A stretch of 64,000 nt of DNA from Alteraurantiacibacter aquimixticola (GCF_004965515.1 NZ_SSHH01000004.1:90598-154597), one strand, 5' to 3'. Shown: positions 1-8,492, numbered from the stretch's first letter. Notes: generated by a model not told the origin, from the sequence alone. A program made the numbers and translations.

Positions 1-177
1 ATCGTGCTGCTCAATGAAGGCCCCTTCACGCTGGAGAGCGAGGGCCGCGATACCGACCGCTATGGCCGGCTGCTGCGCCGCGTCACCCGCGAGGGCGCGA
101 GCCTGGGCGCGGCGCTGGTGGCCGAGGGGCTGGCAGAAGAATGGCAGGGGCGGCGCGGAGACTGGTGCGCAGCCTGA
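1..177 (+). CDS. Thermonuclease-like (SNase fold) protein, C-terminal part
   Basis: The first reading frame is open from base 1 to a TGA at 175-177 and gives 58 residues; the start lies outside the window. It contains DTDRYGRLLRRV followed by a GASLGAALVAEGLA segment and a C-terminal RRGDWC. This order (D-x-Y-G-R-x-L, then an amphipathic helix with A-x-x-L-V-x-x-G-L-A) is the end of the staphylococcal nuclease-like fold. The gene at 4318 carries a related domain, so there are two SNase-type genes within 5 kb. The catalytic N-terminal part cannot be seen, so activity and localisation are not judged. Confidence 0.75.
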   Translation: MVLLNEGPFTLESEGRDTDRYGRLLRRVTREGASLGAALVAEGLAEEWQGRRGDWCAA

Positions 178-217
178 GGCTTGCCAAATCCCTCGCGCGC
201 GGGAATGCTCGCGCCCC

Positions 218-994
218 ATGAAACGCAAGGCATATGAAGCAGCGCTCGAACCGCTGGAACATGAACTGGTCGCAATGGCCCATTGGGCGCGGGCGACGGG
301 AGAGCGGATCTGCGTGCTCCTCGAAGGGCGCGACACGGCGGGCAAGGGCGGCACCATCAAGGCGATCAGCCAGCGCATCAATCCGCGCCAGTTGCGCGTC
401 GTCGCCCTGCCCAAGCCGACGGAAACCGAGCGCACGCAGTGGTATTTCCAGCGCTATGTCCCGCACCTTCCAGCCGCTGGCGAAATCGTGCTGTTCGACC
501 GCAGCTGGTACAATCGCGGCGGGGTGGAAAAGGTCATGGGCTTTGCCACCAACGAACAGGTCGAAGCCTTCCTGCGCGATGTGCCGACTTTCGAGAAGCT
601 GCTGGTCGATGACGGCATCCGCCTGTTCAAATACTGGCTGAGCTGCGACCAGGAACATCAGGAGGAGCGCTTTGCCGAAAGGCTGGATGACCCGCTCAAG
701 CGCTGGAAGCTCTCCCCCATCGATATCAAGGCGCGCACCCGCTTCGCCGAATATTCCGCCGCGCGAGAGGCGATGTTCAAGGCCACCCATACCGATCACG
801 CACCCTGGACCGTGGTAGATTACAACGACCAGAAGCAGGGCCGCCTGACCCTGATCCGCAACCTCCTGGACCGTCTGCCCGATACGAGTATTGCGCAAGA
901 GGAGATTGACTGGCCGGATTTGGGGCACGAACCGCTGGACGAGGAATTCGGCCTGCTCAAGCCGATCCCCGATTATGGGCCGGGCAAGGACTGA
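218..994 (+). CDS. ppk2: Polyphosphate kinase 2 family protein
   Basis: A 258-residue protein of the PPK2 family, which moves phosphate between polyphosphate and nucleotides in the cytoplasm. The Walker A loop GRDTAGKGG lies at residues 37-45 and the Walker B region FDRSWYNR at 93-100, both typical of single-domain PPK2. The length fits a one-domain enzyme. The ATG at 218 was chosen because it begins the family's usual N terminus; the open frame continues upstream to base 14, but that part reads as shadow of the SNase gene. No clear ribosome binding site precedes it. A DUF2200 gene follows after 5 bases and may be co-transcribed. Whether it prefers ADP, GDP or AMP cannot be told from sequence alone. 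Confidence 0.9.
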   Translation: MKRKAYEAALEPLEHELVAMAHWARATGERICVLLEGRDTAGKGGTIKAISQRINPRQLRVVALPKPTETERTQWYFQRYVPHLPAAGEIVLFDRSWYNRGGVEKVMGFATNEQVEAFLRDVPTFEKLLVDDGIRLFKYWLSCDQEHQEERFAERLDDPLKRWKLSPIDIKARTRFAEYSAAREAMFKATHTDHAPWTVVDYNDQKQGRLTLIRNLLDRLPDTSIAQEEIDWPDLGHEPLDEEFGLLKPIPDYGPGKD

Positions 995-999
995 CCGCC

Positions 1000-1350
1000 A
1001 TGGCCGGACACCGCATCTATGCGATGAGCTTCGCCAGCGTCTATCCGCACTATGTCGCCAAGGCGGAGAAGAAGGGCCGCACGAAGGAAGAGCTCGACGC
1101 GATCATCGCCTGGCTCACCGGCTATGATGCAGCGGGTCTGGCCAAAGTGCTGGAGGACAAGCGCGACTTCACCGCCTTCTTCGCCGAAGCCCCCGCGCTC
1201 AATCCCGATCGCGACAAGGTGACCGGCGTCGTCTGCGGCGTGCGGGTGGAGGAGGTGGAGGAAGACCTCATGCGCGAGATCCGCATCCTCGACAAAATGG
1301 TCGACGAGCTGGCGCGCGGCAAGGCGATGGAGAAGATCCTGCGCAGCTGA
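1000..1350 (+). CDS. DUF2200 domain-containing protein
   Basis: A 116-residue protein that looks like the DUF2200 family along its whole length. Characteristic pieces are [15 protein letters not shown] at the N terminus, [13 protein letters not shown], the [11 protein letters not shown] stretch and the final [11 protein letters not shown]. It has no signal peptide or membrane segment, so it is probably cytosolic. The function of the family is not established. It begins 5 bases after ppk2 and probably shares its transcript. Confidence 0.85.
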   Translation: MAGHRIYAMSFASVYPHYVAKAEKKGRTKEELDAIIAWLTGYDAAGLAKVLEDKRDFTAFFAEAPALNPDRDKVTGVVCGVRVEEVEEDLMREIRILDKMVDELARGKAMEKILRS

Positions 1351-1421
1351 GCGCAGCGCTTTTGCCGCACTGCAACATGGTGTATCATGCGCGCTCCCGC
1401 TCCATGACTCGGAGGGCCGTG

Positions 1422-1772
1422 ATGACCGATGCATCACCCGACAGAACGGCGCTGACCGTGCGCTATGGCGATGTCGCGCTGGCGCCCGAGAAGCTGTGGC
1501 AGATGATCAACCCGCTATTCTTCACCGGCAATTCGATCTCGCTGTTCAATATCGACCTCGGCCATAGCGGGGACGAGGAGCTAGAGCGCGAAATCCTCGA
1601 ACAGGTCGGCTCCTATGGCCGCCAGCTGGGCCATCTGGGCGACGTGGTCGAAGTGCTGATGAACATGGTGGACGAAAGCGGCCTCTCACCCGATGACCGC
1701 GACAAGTTCGCAGTGTTGCGCGGCGAGTTCGCCCAGATCCGCCAGCTGAAGGATGGGAGCGGCGGCGACTGA
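1422..1772 (+). CDS. Hypothetical protein (116 aa)
   Basis: I do not recognise a family. The protein begins MTDASPD at an ATG preceded by GGAGG at 1411-1415, which decides the start over the upstream in-frame ATG codons. It is acidic, soluble and mostly helical in appearance, with a Leu/Asp/Glu-rich middle (EELEREILEQVGSYG) and no signal peptide, membrane segment or cysteine. It converges on the carbonic anhydrase gene with a 24-base gap. Confidence 0.65.
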   Translation: MTDASPDRTALTVRYGDVALAPEKLWQMINPLFFTGNSISLFNIDLGHSGDEELEREILEQVGSYGRQLGHLGDVVEVLMNMVDESGLSPDDRDKFAVLRGEFAQIRQLKDGSGGD

Positions 1773-1796
1773 CCGCCCCCATCCACCAATTTCCCG

Positions 1797-2534
1797 TTAT
1801 TCCGGCGCCACCAGCAGGCGTCCGTTGAGCAGCTGCACCGGGCGGGCGTTCATGCCCATGATGGCTTCCATCGCATCGAGCTGCGTCTGGCTGACCTCGA
1901 CCGGCTGCGCCACCACGTGCCAGTTCACGCCCTCGCTGCAAGGCGGCGTGGTGAGCGATCCCATGTAGCGATAGATCGCCATGTCCTCGGGCAACAGCAT
2001 GTTGGGGTCAAGCGTCACGCCTTCCACCGCCGTCGCCTCTTGCGTTTCGGCAGGGGCGGCATCGACCAGCTTCTGCATCTCCGCATGAGCGTCACCGGCT
2101 TCATACATCACACCGACCACCGCCAGTTCGCCCGCATCGCTGGCATGGACGAAATGCGCCACCATCGGGAAGTGCTCACCGTTGAGTGTGTGCTCGGACG
2201 GCGTGTGGAAGTGCACCTGCACCAGGTTGAAGACCGTGCCGCCGCTGGTGATCGAGGAACCGGGCGCGAAATTCGCCTGCACCGTGTGGCCATTGTTGAG
2301 CATGGTCAGCGGACCGGCGCTCCAGTTCACATCCAGCTCGATATCGCCGGTGGCATTGCCTTGGCCGAGCTCGATCGGCGATTGCATGATCCCGCGTTCG
2401 CACATCTCGAAATCGGGGTGCAGCTGGCCCCAGCGATCGGCGCCGCGCGGGCCTTCATATTCCCACTCCTCGGCAGCGATTGCGGGAGAGGCCGCAAGCG
2501 CCAGGGCAGACACAGTCAGGAAAACAGTCTTCAT
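1797..2534 (-). CDS. Periplasmic alpha-carbonic anhydrase
   Basis: A 245-residue alpha-class carbonic anhydrase, a zinc enzyme interconverting CO2 and bicarbonate. Residues 1-21 form a signal peptide (MKTVFLTVSALALAASPAIAA), placing it in the periplasm. The zinc ligands are His108 and His110 (VHFH) and His127 (VAHFVH). The GSLTTPPCSEGVNW motif is present, and Cys45 could pair with the cysteine in that motif as in other exported alpha enzymes. The ATG at 2534 follows a GAGGAG-like site; a longer frame upstream overlaps nhaA and lacks the signal peptide. It lies 58 bases downstream of nhaA on the same strand, so the two may jointly handle pH and bicarbonate. Confidence 0.92.
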   Translation of the reverse strand: MKTVFLTVSALALAASPAIAAEEWEYEGPRGADRWGQLHPDFEMCERGIMQSPIELGQGNATGDIELDVNWSAGPLTMLNNGHTVQANFAPGSSITSGGTVFNLVQVHFHTPSEHTLNGEHFPMVAHFVHASDAGELAVVGVMYEAGDAHAEMQKLVDAAPAETQEATAVEGVTLDPNMLLPEDMAIYRYMGSLTTPPCSEGVNWHVVAQPVEVSQTQLDAMEAIMGMNARPVQLLNGRLLVAPE

Positions 2535-2592
2535 TACATACTCCTCAATTGCGGATGCTCGATGACTTGCTCGACCGCCAGAGCGGGCGAGC

Positions 2593-3825
2593 CTATGGAA
2601 TTTCGCCGGTCGCCGAAAGGGTGCGCGTCGGACCTTCGACAGCATCGCTCTCGCCGTGCGAAGGCTCCGGCGGCAATGTGCGTGCAAGCAGCAGGTAACC
2701 CGCCAGCGCCGCGACCAGCGATCCGCTGAGAACGCCGATCTTGACCGCATCGATCATCGCGGGGTCGAAGGCAAGGTTGCCGATGAACAGGCTCATGGTG
2801 AAACCGATGGCGGCGAGCAGGGAGAGGGCGTGGAGCTCGCGCCAGCCGATACCTTCGGGCAACTGCGCCAGCCCCAGCTTCACCGCCGCCCAGGCAAAGC
2901 CGAAAATGCCCAACTGCTTGCCTACAATCAGGCCGAGCGCGATGCCCAGCGGCAGCGGCGCGACGAGGTCGCCCAGCTCCACACCGGAAAGCGACACGCC
3001 GGCATTGGCAAAGCCGAAAATCGGGATGACGAGAAAGGCCACCCAGGGCAGCAGCGCATGCTCTATCCGTTCCAGCGGGCTCTCCTCCTTCGCCTGCAGC
3101 GGCACGCACATAGCGGCGGCAACTCCTGCCAGCGTCGCATGGACGCCGCTCTTCAACACGAAGACCCAGAGTACGATGGCGAGCAGGACATAGGGGATGG
3201 AGGAAACGACGCGCGCCCGGCCGACCGCCGCCAGCACCGCCAGCGTCACCGCCGCGCCTGCCAGCATCGCAAGGTCGGTCTCGGCGGTATAGAACAGCGC
3301 GATGATCGCGATCGCGCCGATATCGTCGATCACCGCGATCGCCAGCAGCAGCGCCTTCAGCGCCACCGGCACGCGCGGGCCGAGCAGCGAAAGGATACCG
3401 AGGGCGAAGGCGATGTCGGTCGCCGCCGGGATCGCCCAGCCGGAAAGGTTTTCGGGACTACCGCTATTGATGGCGAGGAACACCAGCGCGGGCAGCGCCA
3501 TGCCGCCGATCGCCGCATAGAGCGGGAGCGCGGCCTTGTCCCAGCTGTCGAGCTGGCCAGCCAGCGCCTCTCGCTTCACCTCCAGCCCGACGAGGAAGAA
3601 GAACACCGCCATTAGCCCGTCATTGATCCACAGCAGCAGCGGCTTTTCGATCACCAGCGCGCCGATCCCGGCGATGGCGGGGACTTGCAGGACGTCGAAA
3701 TAGGCGGTGGCGAAGGGGCTGTTGGCGATGGCGAGCGCGACCGCCGCGGCGACCATCAGCACGATGCCGCCCGCGCTTTCCTGGCGCAGGAAGTCGCGCA
3801 GCATGGGAGCGATCTGGGCAATCAT
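2593..3825 (-). CDS. nhaA: Na+/H+ antiporter NhaA
   Basis: A 410-residue inner-membrane antiporter of the NhaA family, exchanging Na+ for H+. About a dozen hydrophobic segments are visible. The transport aspartates are present: Asp137 in ATDIAFALGIL and the adjacent pair Asp167/Asp168 in AVIDDIGAIAI. The N terminus (MIAQIAPMLRDFLRQESAGG) and overall length match the family. The start is an ATG preceded by GAGG. It sits between a small DUF465 gene upstream (62 bases) and the carbonic anhydrase gene downstream (58 bases), all on the minus strand, probably one operon. Confidence 0.96.
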   Translation of the reverse strand: MIAQIAPMLRDFLRQESAGGIVLMVAAAVALAIANSPFATAYFDVLQVPAIAGIGALVIEKPLLLWINDGLMAVFFFLVGLEVKREALAGQLDSWDKAALPLYAAIGGMALPALVFLAINSGSPENLSGWAIPAATDIAFALGILSLLGPRVPVALKALLLAIAVIDDIGAIAIIALFYTAETDLAMLAGAAVTLAVLAAVGRARVVSSIPYVLLAIVLWVFVLKSGVHATLAGVAAAMCVPLQAKEESPLERIEHALLPWVAFLVIPIFGFANAGVSLSGVELGDLVAPLPLGIALGLIVGKQLGIFGFAWAAVKLGLAQLPEGIGWRELHALSLLAAIGFTMSLFIGNLAFDPAMIDAVKIGVLSGSLVAALAGYLLLARTLPPEPSHGESDAVEGPTRTLSATGEIP

Positions 3826-3887
3826 GGAGGGATCCTCGTCAGCCGTGCCGGGCGGGGAATGAAGGCGCGAAAAGCGGCTTGGCCGGC

Positions 3888-4061
3888 TCAGCCCGCTACG
3901 GGCCGTGGCGACAGCTTGTGGATCAGCTCTTTCACCCTCCGCTTCATCGCGGTCAGCCGGGTGAGTTCCAGCGGGTCCGCATTTGCGCGCTGCAGCGCCG
4001 CGCGCAGGCGGGAATCGATGCGCTGGTGCATCTCGTTCAAACGATACAAACGGGCCGTCAT
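3888..4061 (-). CDS. DUF465 (YdcH-like) small helical protein
   Basis: A 57-residue protein: an N-terminal helix with LYRLNEMHQRIDSRLR, a short turn containing ADPLELTRL, and a second basic helix, MKRRVKELIHKLS. This two-helix pattern with the central DPL-x-x-x-x-L is that of the DUF465/YdcH family, whose role is unknown. The ATG at 4061 follows an AAGGAG at the proper distance; the longer frame starting further upstream has no such signal and is unlike the family. It is the first gene of the probable nhaA transcript. Confidence 0.7.
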   Translation of the reverse strand: MTARLYRLNEMHQRIDSRLRAALQRANADPLELTRLTAMKRRVKELIHKLSPRPVAG

Positions 4062-4317
4062 CCTTGGTCTCCTTGCGAGAGTCTTGAGGGTGATCGGGCA
4101 GGTTTTGCGCCGCGCTGTTCCGGAGAATGGGGAACCCGGGGTCAGGAGCGCATCGGCTGTCCGATGCGGTCCGACATCACGAGCGTCGTCAAACAACGCC
4201 CGCCAGAGGGGCCCGGTCCGCAATTACAAAGCTAGGCACCAGCAAATCGCTTTCAAGGGTCGGGGCGATTTTTTGCGCGCGCTTGCCGCACAGGCCCGCG
4301 TCAGGCAGGGACAGGAC

Positions 4318-4866
4318 ATGGCCCGCACCCCCCGTTTCGACCGAGGTCCGGCATATCGCCGCCGGCGCAGGCAGCGCTGGCTGCGGCCCTTGCGCTACCT
4401 CGTCCCGCTCGCGCTGATCCTGATCGCGTGGCAGGCGTGGAACGATCCCGCCACCCGCGTGGCGATCGGCTTGCCGATGGAGGCGGGCGAGGAGGTCTCC
4501 GCGCCTTTCCCGCTATGCGACGCGCCCGGATACAGCCGCAATTGCGTGGTCGATGGCGACACGTTGCGCATCGGAAATCGCCGCATACGGATCGAGGGGA
4601 TCGACGCCCCCGAACGCGAAGGGCGATGCGCGGCAGAGACCGCCAAGGCGCGCATCTCCACCCAGGCGCTGGCCGACTGGCTCAATGAGGGGCCCTTCTT
4701 CATGCTCCCGATGAACAGCGTCCCGCGCGACCAGTATGGGCGCGAACTGCAGACCTTGTGGCGCGAGGATGCGGACGGCAATCGCGAGGATCTTGCCCGC
4801 ACCCTCATGCAAAAGGGCCACGCAGAGCGCTATAGCAGCTCCGCGCGGCCCGATTGGTGCGGTTGA
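4318..4866 (+). CDS. Membrane-anchored thermonuclease family protein
   Basis: A 182-residue SNase-fold protein. A very basic N terminus (RRRRRQRW around 14-21) leads into one membrane segment at about 27-40, so the nuclease domain probably faces the periplasm. The domain shows VDGDTLRI at 78-85, IRIEGIDAPE ending at 99 and RDQYGREL at 137-144, which supply the calcium-binding and catalytic Asp/Arg/Glu set of the family. It ends in RPDWCG, much like the partial gene at base 1 (RGDWC), suggesting a paralogous pair. The ATG at 4318 follows a purine-rich CAGGGACAGGAC; the open frame upstream is a shadow of nhaA. Confidence 0.85.
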   Translation: MARTPRFDRGPAYRRRRRQRWLRPLRYLVPLALILIAWQAWNDPATRVAIGLPMEAGEEVSAPFPLCDAPGYSRNCVVDGDTLRIGNRRIRIEGIDAPEREGRCAAETAKARISTQALADWLNEGPFFMLPMNSVPRDQYGRELQTLWREDADGNREDLARTLMQKGHAERYSSSARPDWCG

Positions 4867-4878
4867 CCCGCGAGTAGC

Positions 4879-5124
4879 TTATTCGGCCGGAGCTTCCTCG
4901 GCCATCGCGTCTTCGGCCGCAGCGCCTTCAACAACCGGCGTCATTTCGGTTTCGGGCAGGTCCACCTGCACGCCCTCGCCTTCGGGCACCGCGATCAGTT
5001 CGCCGCCGCTTTCGTCGGTCGCGTCGACTTCGAATTCCGGCTCCTCCGCCTGGCAGGCGGCGAGGGTAAGCGCGGCGGAGCCCAGCAGGGCGGCGCGCAG
5101 CAGCGGCTTGGTGATGGTGTTCAT
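4879..5124 (-). CDS. Small acidic putative lipoprotein
   Basis: An 81-residue protein with a lipoprotein-type signal: a basic start, a hydrophobic stretch and a lipobox ending TLAAC. The mature part is short, very acidic and rich in Glu, Ala and Val (for example DATDESGGELIAVPEGEG), with no recognisable domain. The ATG at 5124 is preceded by GGAGGAC. It converges on the thermonuclease gene. By its lipobox it should be anchored in a membrane facing the periplasm. I do not recognise its function. Confidence 0.7.
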   Translation of the reverse strand: MNTITKPLLRAALLGSAALTLAACQAEEPEFEVDATDESGGELIAVPEGEGVQVDLPETEMTPVVEGAAAEDAMAEEAPAE

Positions 5125-5227
5125 GATCGAAATGTCCTCCAGCTGGTGAATCGGCGATGATTCGCCTCTCGCCGCGCAGCTTATCGCCTTGCGACCAAGC
5201 GGCAACACGGGTTTGCGCGGGTGCCCC

Positions 5228-5380
5228 CTAACCCTGCGCCTTCTCATGCGCGGCGAGCATGTTCTGCAATACTGCGACGCGCTTGCGCTCCTCGGTAAAG
5301 GCTTTCTCCGGATGCGCCTCGATCTGGTCGAGAAGGCTGCGCAGCTCCTTCTTGCGATCTTCAATAGTGGTTTCCTGCAT
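5228..5380 (-). CDS. Small hypothetical protein (50 aa)
   Basis: A 50-residue charged protein starting MQETTIEDRKKELRSLLDQI, with an ATG at 5380 placed after GAAAGGAGACGG, a good ribosome binding site. The sequence suggests two helices separated by AHPEKAF; it has no signal peptide or cysteine. I do not recognise a family. The longer open frame upstream lacks a comparable start signal. Confidence 0.55.
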   Translation of the reverse strand: MQETTIEDRKKELRSLLDQIEAHPEKAFTEERKRVAVLQNMLAAHEKAQG

Positions 5381-5632
5381 CGTCCGTCTCCTTTCCTCAT
5401 CTGCATCAATGCCCCCGATGAAGGTTAGCGCGCATTGACCCGTATCAAGCCTGAGTCGCGGCGAAACGAGGCGTTTCAACGGTTCGCCGCAGCTGGCAGA
5501 TGAACGCCAGATAAACGAAGCGCTTTGGTCGCGCGGAAAAACCGCATGGTCGCTTTGGGGGGTGCCAAGCTGCCGGTTTGCATGGCCCTATCATGGTTAA
5601 CGGGGGGATCGAACCGGACGAAGGAAGATCCC

Positions 5633-5929
5633 GTGAAGACAATTGCTGCCACTCTTGCCATTTCAATCGCCGTGCTGGGCATGAGCGCCAGCGCCGCCAT
5701 GGCGCAGGACATACCGCCGCCGCCCGAACCGCCGGAGGCCCCGGCGCCGGACGAGCCGCTGCCCCCGCCGCCCCCCGAAGCACCGCCCACCGCGGAACCC
5801 GACATGCCCGCCCCGCCCGACGGGGAACCTGCGCCCGAGCCGCTTGACCCGGCGGATGAAGACTGGGAAGAGGAGGATACACAGGCCACGATCCTCGACC
5901 CGCTCGATCCCGCAGGGCTCGATGGGTGA
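5633..5929 (+). CDS. Secreted proline/glutamate-rich protein (GTG start)
   Basis: A 98-residue protein starting at a GTG that follows GAAGGAAGA. Residues 1-24 form a signal peptide ending SASAAMAQ. The mature part is almost wholly Pro, Glu, Ala and Asp, with runs such as IPPPPEPPEAPAPDEPLPPP, and turns strongly acidic near the end (DEDWEEED). It is likely disordered and periplasmic or secreted. No domain is visible. A perfect-stem terminator lies about 65 bases after the stop. The next gene (6178) has a similar Pro/Glu composition. Confidence 0.65.
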   Translation: MKTIAATLAISIAVLGMSASAAMAQDIPPPPEPPEAPAPDEPLPPPPPEAPPTAEPDMPAPPDGEPAPEPLDPADEDWEEEDTQATILDPLDPAGLDG

Positions 5930-5995
5930 GGTGACGGAATAAGAGAGCCTGAGCGCGCGGACTCCTCAAACACTTGCGCGCGAAAGGTCGCATGG

Positions 5996-6032
5996 ACGGC
6001 GGATCCCCCCAAGGGATCCGCCGTTTCCTTTT
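5996..6032 (+). terminator. Intrinsic terminator after the proline-rich secreted gene
   Basis: Perfect 12-bp stem: ACGGCGGATCCC at 5996-6007 pairs with 6013-6024 across a five-base loop, followed by TTTCCTTTT. Confidence 0.85.
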
Positions 6033-6062
6033 GTGGCGGTGCGCAGGCGCCAGTGTATTTGC

Positions 6063-6088
6063 GGAACGTCAATGCCGCGATGCAGGTT
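6063..6088 (+). promoter_or_regulatory. Possible EcfG-type general stress promoter
   Basis: GGAAC at 6063-6067 is separated by 17 bases from GGTT at 6085-6088, close to the GGAAC-N16/17-CGTT pattern of alphaproteobacterial EcfG promoters. It would transcribe the proline-rich gene at 6178. One -10 base is off the consensus, so this is only a suggestion. Confidence 0.3.
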
Positions 6089-6177
6089 CAGGCTAAGGTG
6101 AGTGCAGCGTGGATGGCCGCGCAAGCGAGTCCATCGCCGCAAGCCATCGCCAAGGGAGCCCCAAAAGGAGCAGAGCC

Positions 6178-6372
6178 ATGAGCCAGGACGAGCCGACCCC
6201 GACACCCCCGCCGAGCCCTCCGGAGACGCCGGCGCCCGACCTGCCGCCCGAAACGCCCGTCCCGCCGGAACCGCTCACCCCCGACCCGGGGCCGCCCGAA
6301 ACGCCGCCCTTTATCGAGCCCGACCCGTCAGGGCCTCCGAGCGAGACGCCGCCGCCGGATCCGTTTGATTGA
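6178..6372 (+). CDS. Proline-rich small protein
   Basis: A 64-residue protein starting MSQDEPTPTPPPSPP at an ATG preceded by AAAAGGAG at 6164-6171. Nearly every third residue is proline, with Thr, Glu and Asp between, so it is likely disordered. Unlike the neighbour at 5633 it has no signal peptide. Low-complexity composition makes any homology assignment unsafe; the ribosome binding site is the main argument that it is translated. Confidence 0.5.
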   Translation: MSQDEPTPTPPPSPPETPAPDLPPETPVPPEPLTPDPGPPETPPFIEPDPSGPPSETPPPDPFD

Positions 6373-6435
6373 GGGGTCGAGCGCAATCGAGGTGTAGCGC
6401 AGATATTACCACCCAAGCGCTCAATATCTTAATAG

Positions 6436-7413
6436 CTATGCGCCCCGCTCTTGCACGAGGGAATTGTAAATATCGATTTCCTCTTCACCAATATCGCTAG
6501 GCGAATGCTGCGCAGGGAATACTAAGTGAATCCGGTAACCTTTTAATATCTCATTGGTCCGCGTTTCATAGGATTCCGATTTCTTGCGACCACCAACGAA
6601 CATTACAACGTCTCGAACATTACGTTCGGGCATTTTTTCCCGAAGCCATGCTAGAGAAGTTGACAGACTTGCTAAGGGTAAAATGCGTACCTCTACAGGA
6701 ACGCATTTCCCGCCGTGCAAGGCGGCATTTGACCAAGGCAGGTCATCCTCGTCGAAATGCTCGTCAAAAGGAAAGCGAGGCTTTGTAGCGAATCCATTTG
6801 AATTTAACACACCATCAATAAATAAATCAAAATCAATAACCCCATCAAGATAAGAAGGTGCCTGGAGCATTGACCGAGAAATGAGAGATGCGACCTCTTC
6901 CGCCATGTCTTCTTCGCTTTTAAATGATTTTAGCAGCCCTTCAGAAAGTATTGCAGCGCCAGCGTTGTAGGCTAGTTTACCAGAGATTTGATTTATCAAA
7001 GTGCGGGCGAACGCGCAAACGGCTACGATGGCCAAAATCGCTTCGTCTTCGTCGAAATCCAAGCGGTAGTCGTGGGTACTCGGATTCCGATAATCCTCTC
7101 TGTATCTAGTGAGCTGCTTGAGCACTCGAGGTCGCAAGAGCTTCTTTTCTTCCAAATAGCTCTCAATCTGGTGAGGCGTGAGGCGAGCGGGATCCTCATC
7201 CGCCAATACGCGATACGCCTCTTTTAGCCCGCCTTCATACGCTTGATTGCAGCGATAGATGGCGTCAGTGAAGCTATCCTGTTCGCCGTCGTCTTCGCGC
7301 TCGAAGTGGCGAATTGCTGCGACGATATGACGGCGAATAGCTTTCAACCCCGGAGTGAAAGGTCCTTCCGGAAGCGGCGCAACTGCGGAGTCGAAGATCG
7401 CAAGAAGATCCAT
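6436..7413 (-). CDS. HEPN-motif protein, possible RNase or defence-type gene
   Basis: A 325-residue protein of no family I can name. Around residues 85-140 it has a helical segment with RNPSTH (Arg109-x4-His114), the R-x4-6-H signature of HEPN domains, many of which are RNases in toxin-antitoxin and abortive-infection systems. The helix after the motif (AILAIVAVCAFARTLI) also fits a HEPN bundle. The C-terminal half (about 215-325) looks alpha/beta, with VPVEVRIL and DVVMFVGG strands, but no sure catalytic set. The gene is clearly AT-richer than its neighbours and uses codons they avoid, which suggests transfer. It starts 20 bases after the nrdB stop on the same strand and has a weak ribosome binding site. 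No antitoxin-like partner is adjacent. Confidence 0.6.
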   Translation of the reverse strand: MDLLAIFDSAVAPLPEGPFTPGLKAIRRHIVAAIRHFEREDDGEQDSFTDAIYRCNQAYEGGLKEAYRVLADEDPARLTPHQIESYLEEKKLLRPRVLKQLTRYREDYRNPSTHDYRLDFDEDEAILAIVAVCAFARTLINQISGKLAYNAGAAILSEGLLKSFKSEEDMAEEVASLISRSMLQAPSYLDGVIDFDLFIDGVLNSNGFATKPRFPFDEHFDEDDLPWSNAALHGGKCVPVEVRILPLASLSTSLAWLREKMPERNVRDVVMFVGGRKKSESYETRTNEILKGYRIHLVFPAQHSPSDIGEEEIDIYNSLVQERGA

Positions 7414-7433
7414 CGCGTCAGACGAGCGACCGG

Positions 7434-8492
7434 CTACTCCGCCGCTTCGGTAGCTCCACCCTCGCCGAACATGTCCGGGCCCTCGTCCACCACTTCTTCC
7501 TCGTTCGCGGCCTTGGCCTTCTGGCGGCTGTCAAAGCTCGACCAGACGTCCTGCCAGTTACCCTTGGTGGCGCCCTTGGAATATTCGGTGGCGCGGGTTT
7601 CGAAGAAGTTGGCGTGCTCCACGCCGTTCAGCAGCGGGGCGAGCCAGGGCAGCGGGTGGTCGTCGATCATGTAGATCGCCGGCAGGCCCAGCTGCGACAG
7701 GCGCCAGTCGGCGATATAGCGGATGTAGCGCTTGATTTCCTTCGCCGTCATGCCGGGCACGGGGCCCTGTTCGAAGGCGAGATCGATGAAGGCATCTTCC
7801 AGGCGCACCGTCTTCTGGCACATATCCATGATGTCTTCCTTCACCGCCTTGGTGAGGCAGTCCCTCTCAGCACAGAAGGCGTGGAACAGGCGGGTGATGC
7901 CTTCGCAATGCAGGCTTTCATCGCGCACGGACCATGACACGATCTGCCCCATGCCCTTCATCTTGTTGAAGCGCGGGAAGTTCATCAGCATGGCGAAGCT
8001 GGCGAAGAGCTGCAGCCCTTCGGTAAAGCCGCCGAACATGGCCAGCGTGCGGGCAATGTCCTCGTCATTGTCGACGCCGAATTCCTGCAGGTAGTCGTGC
8101 TTGTCCTTCATTTCCTCATATTCGAGGAACATGCCGTATTCGCTTTCGGGCATGCCGATCGTGTCGAGCAGGTGCGAGTATGCGGCAATATGGATCGTCT
8201 CCATATTGCTGAACGCCGCCAGCATCATCTTCACCTCGGTCGGCTTGAAGACGCGGCCGTATTTCTCATGATAGCAATCCTGCACCTCGACATCGGCTTG
8301 CGTGAAGAAGCGGAAGATCTGGGTGAGCAAATTGCGCTCATGATCGGTGAGGTTCTGCGCCCAGTCGCGGCAATCCTCGCCCAAAGGCACTTCCTCGGGC
8401 ATCCAGTGGACCTGCTGCTGCCGCTTCCAGAACTCATAGGCCCAGGGATATTCAAAGGGCTTGTAGGTCTTGCGGGCTTCGAGCAACGACAT
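7434..8492 (-). CDS. nrdB: Ribonucleotide reductase class I beta subunit
   Basis: A 352-residue radical-generating subunit of class I ribonucleotide reductase, partner of NrdA in making deoxyribonucleotides. Iron ligands and radical residue can be read by family spacing: Asp67, Glu98 and His101 in METIH, the radical Tyr105 four residues after the His, then the EGLQLF glutamate and the Glu/His of RDESLHCE. The tyrosine argues for a class Ia-type radical. The protein ends in a Glu-rich tail with FGEGG. A CCTATATAGG palindrome lies about 30 bases upstream. nrdA is not adjacent but 4 kb away on the same strand. Confidence 0.96.
   Translation of the reverse strand: MSLLEARKTYKPFEYPWAYEFWKRQQQVHWMPEEVPLGEDCRDWAQNLTDHERNLLTQIFRFFTQADVEVQDCYHEKYGRVFKPTEVKMMLAAFSNMETIHIAAYSHLLDTIGMPESEYGMFLEYEEMKDKHDYLQEFGVDNDEDIARTLAMFGGFTEGLQLFASFAMLMNFPRFNKMKGMGQIVSWSVRDESLHCEGITRLFHAFCAERDCLTKAVKEDIMDMCQKTVRLEDAFIDLAFEQGPVPGMTAKEIKRYIRYIADWRLSQLGLPAIYMIDDHPLPWLAPLLNGVEHANFFETRATEYSKGATKGNWQDVWSSFDSRQKAKAANEEEVVDEGPDMFGEGGATEAAE

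Noticed and set aside
83..928. Long minus-strand frame opposite ppk2
   Set aside because: It is a shadow of the ppk2 codon pattern; ppk2 has clear motifs and the antisense frame has none.
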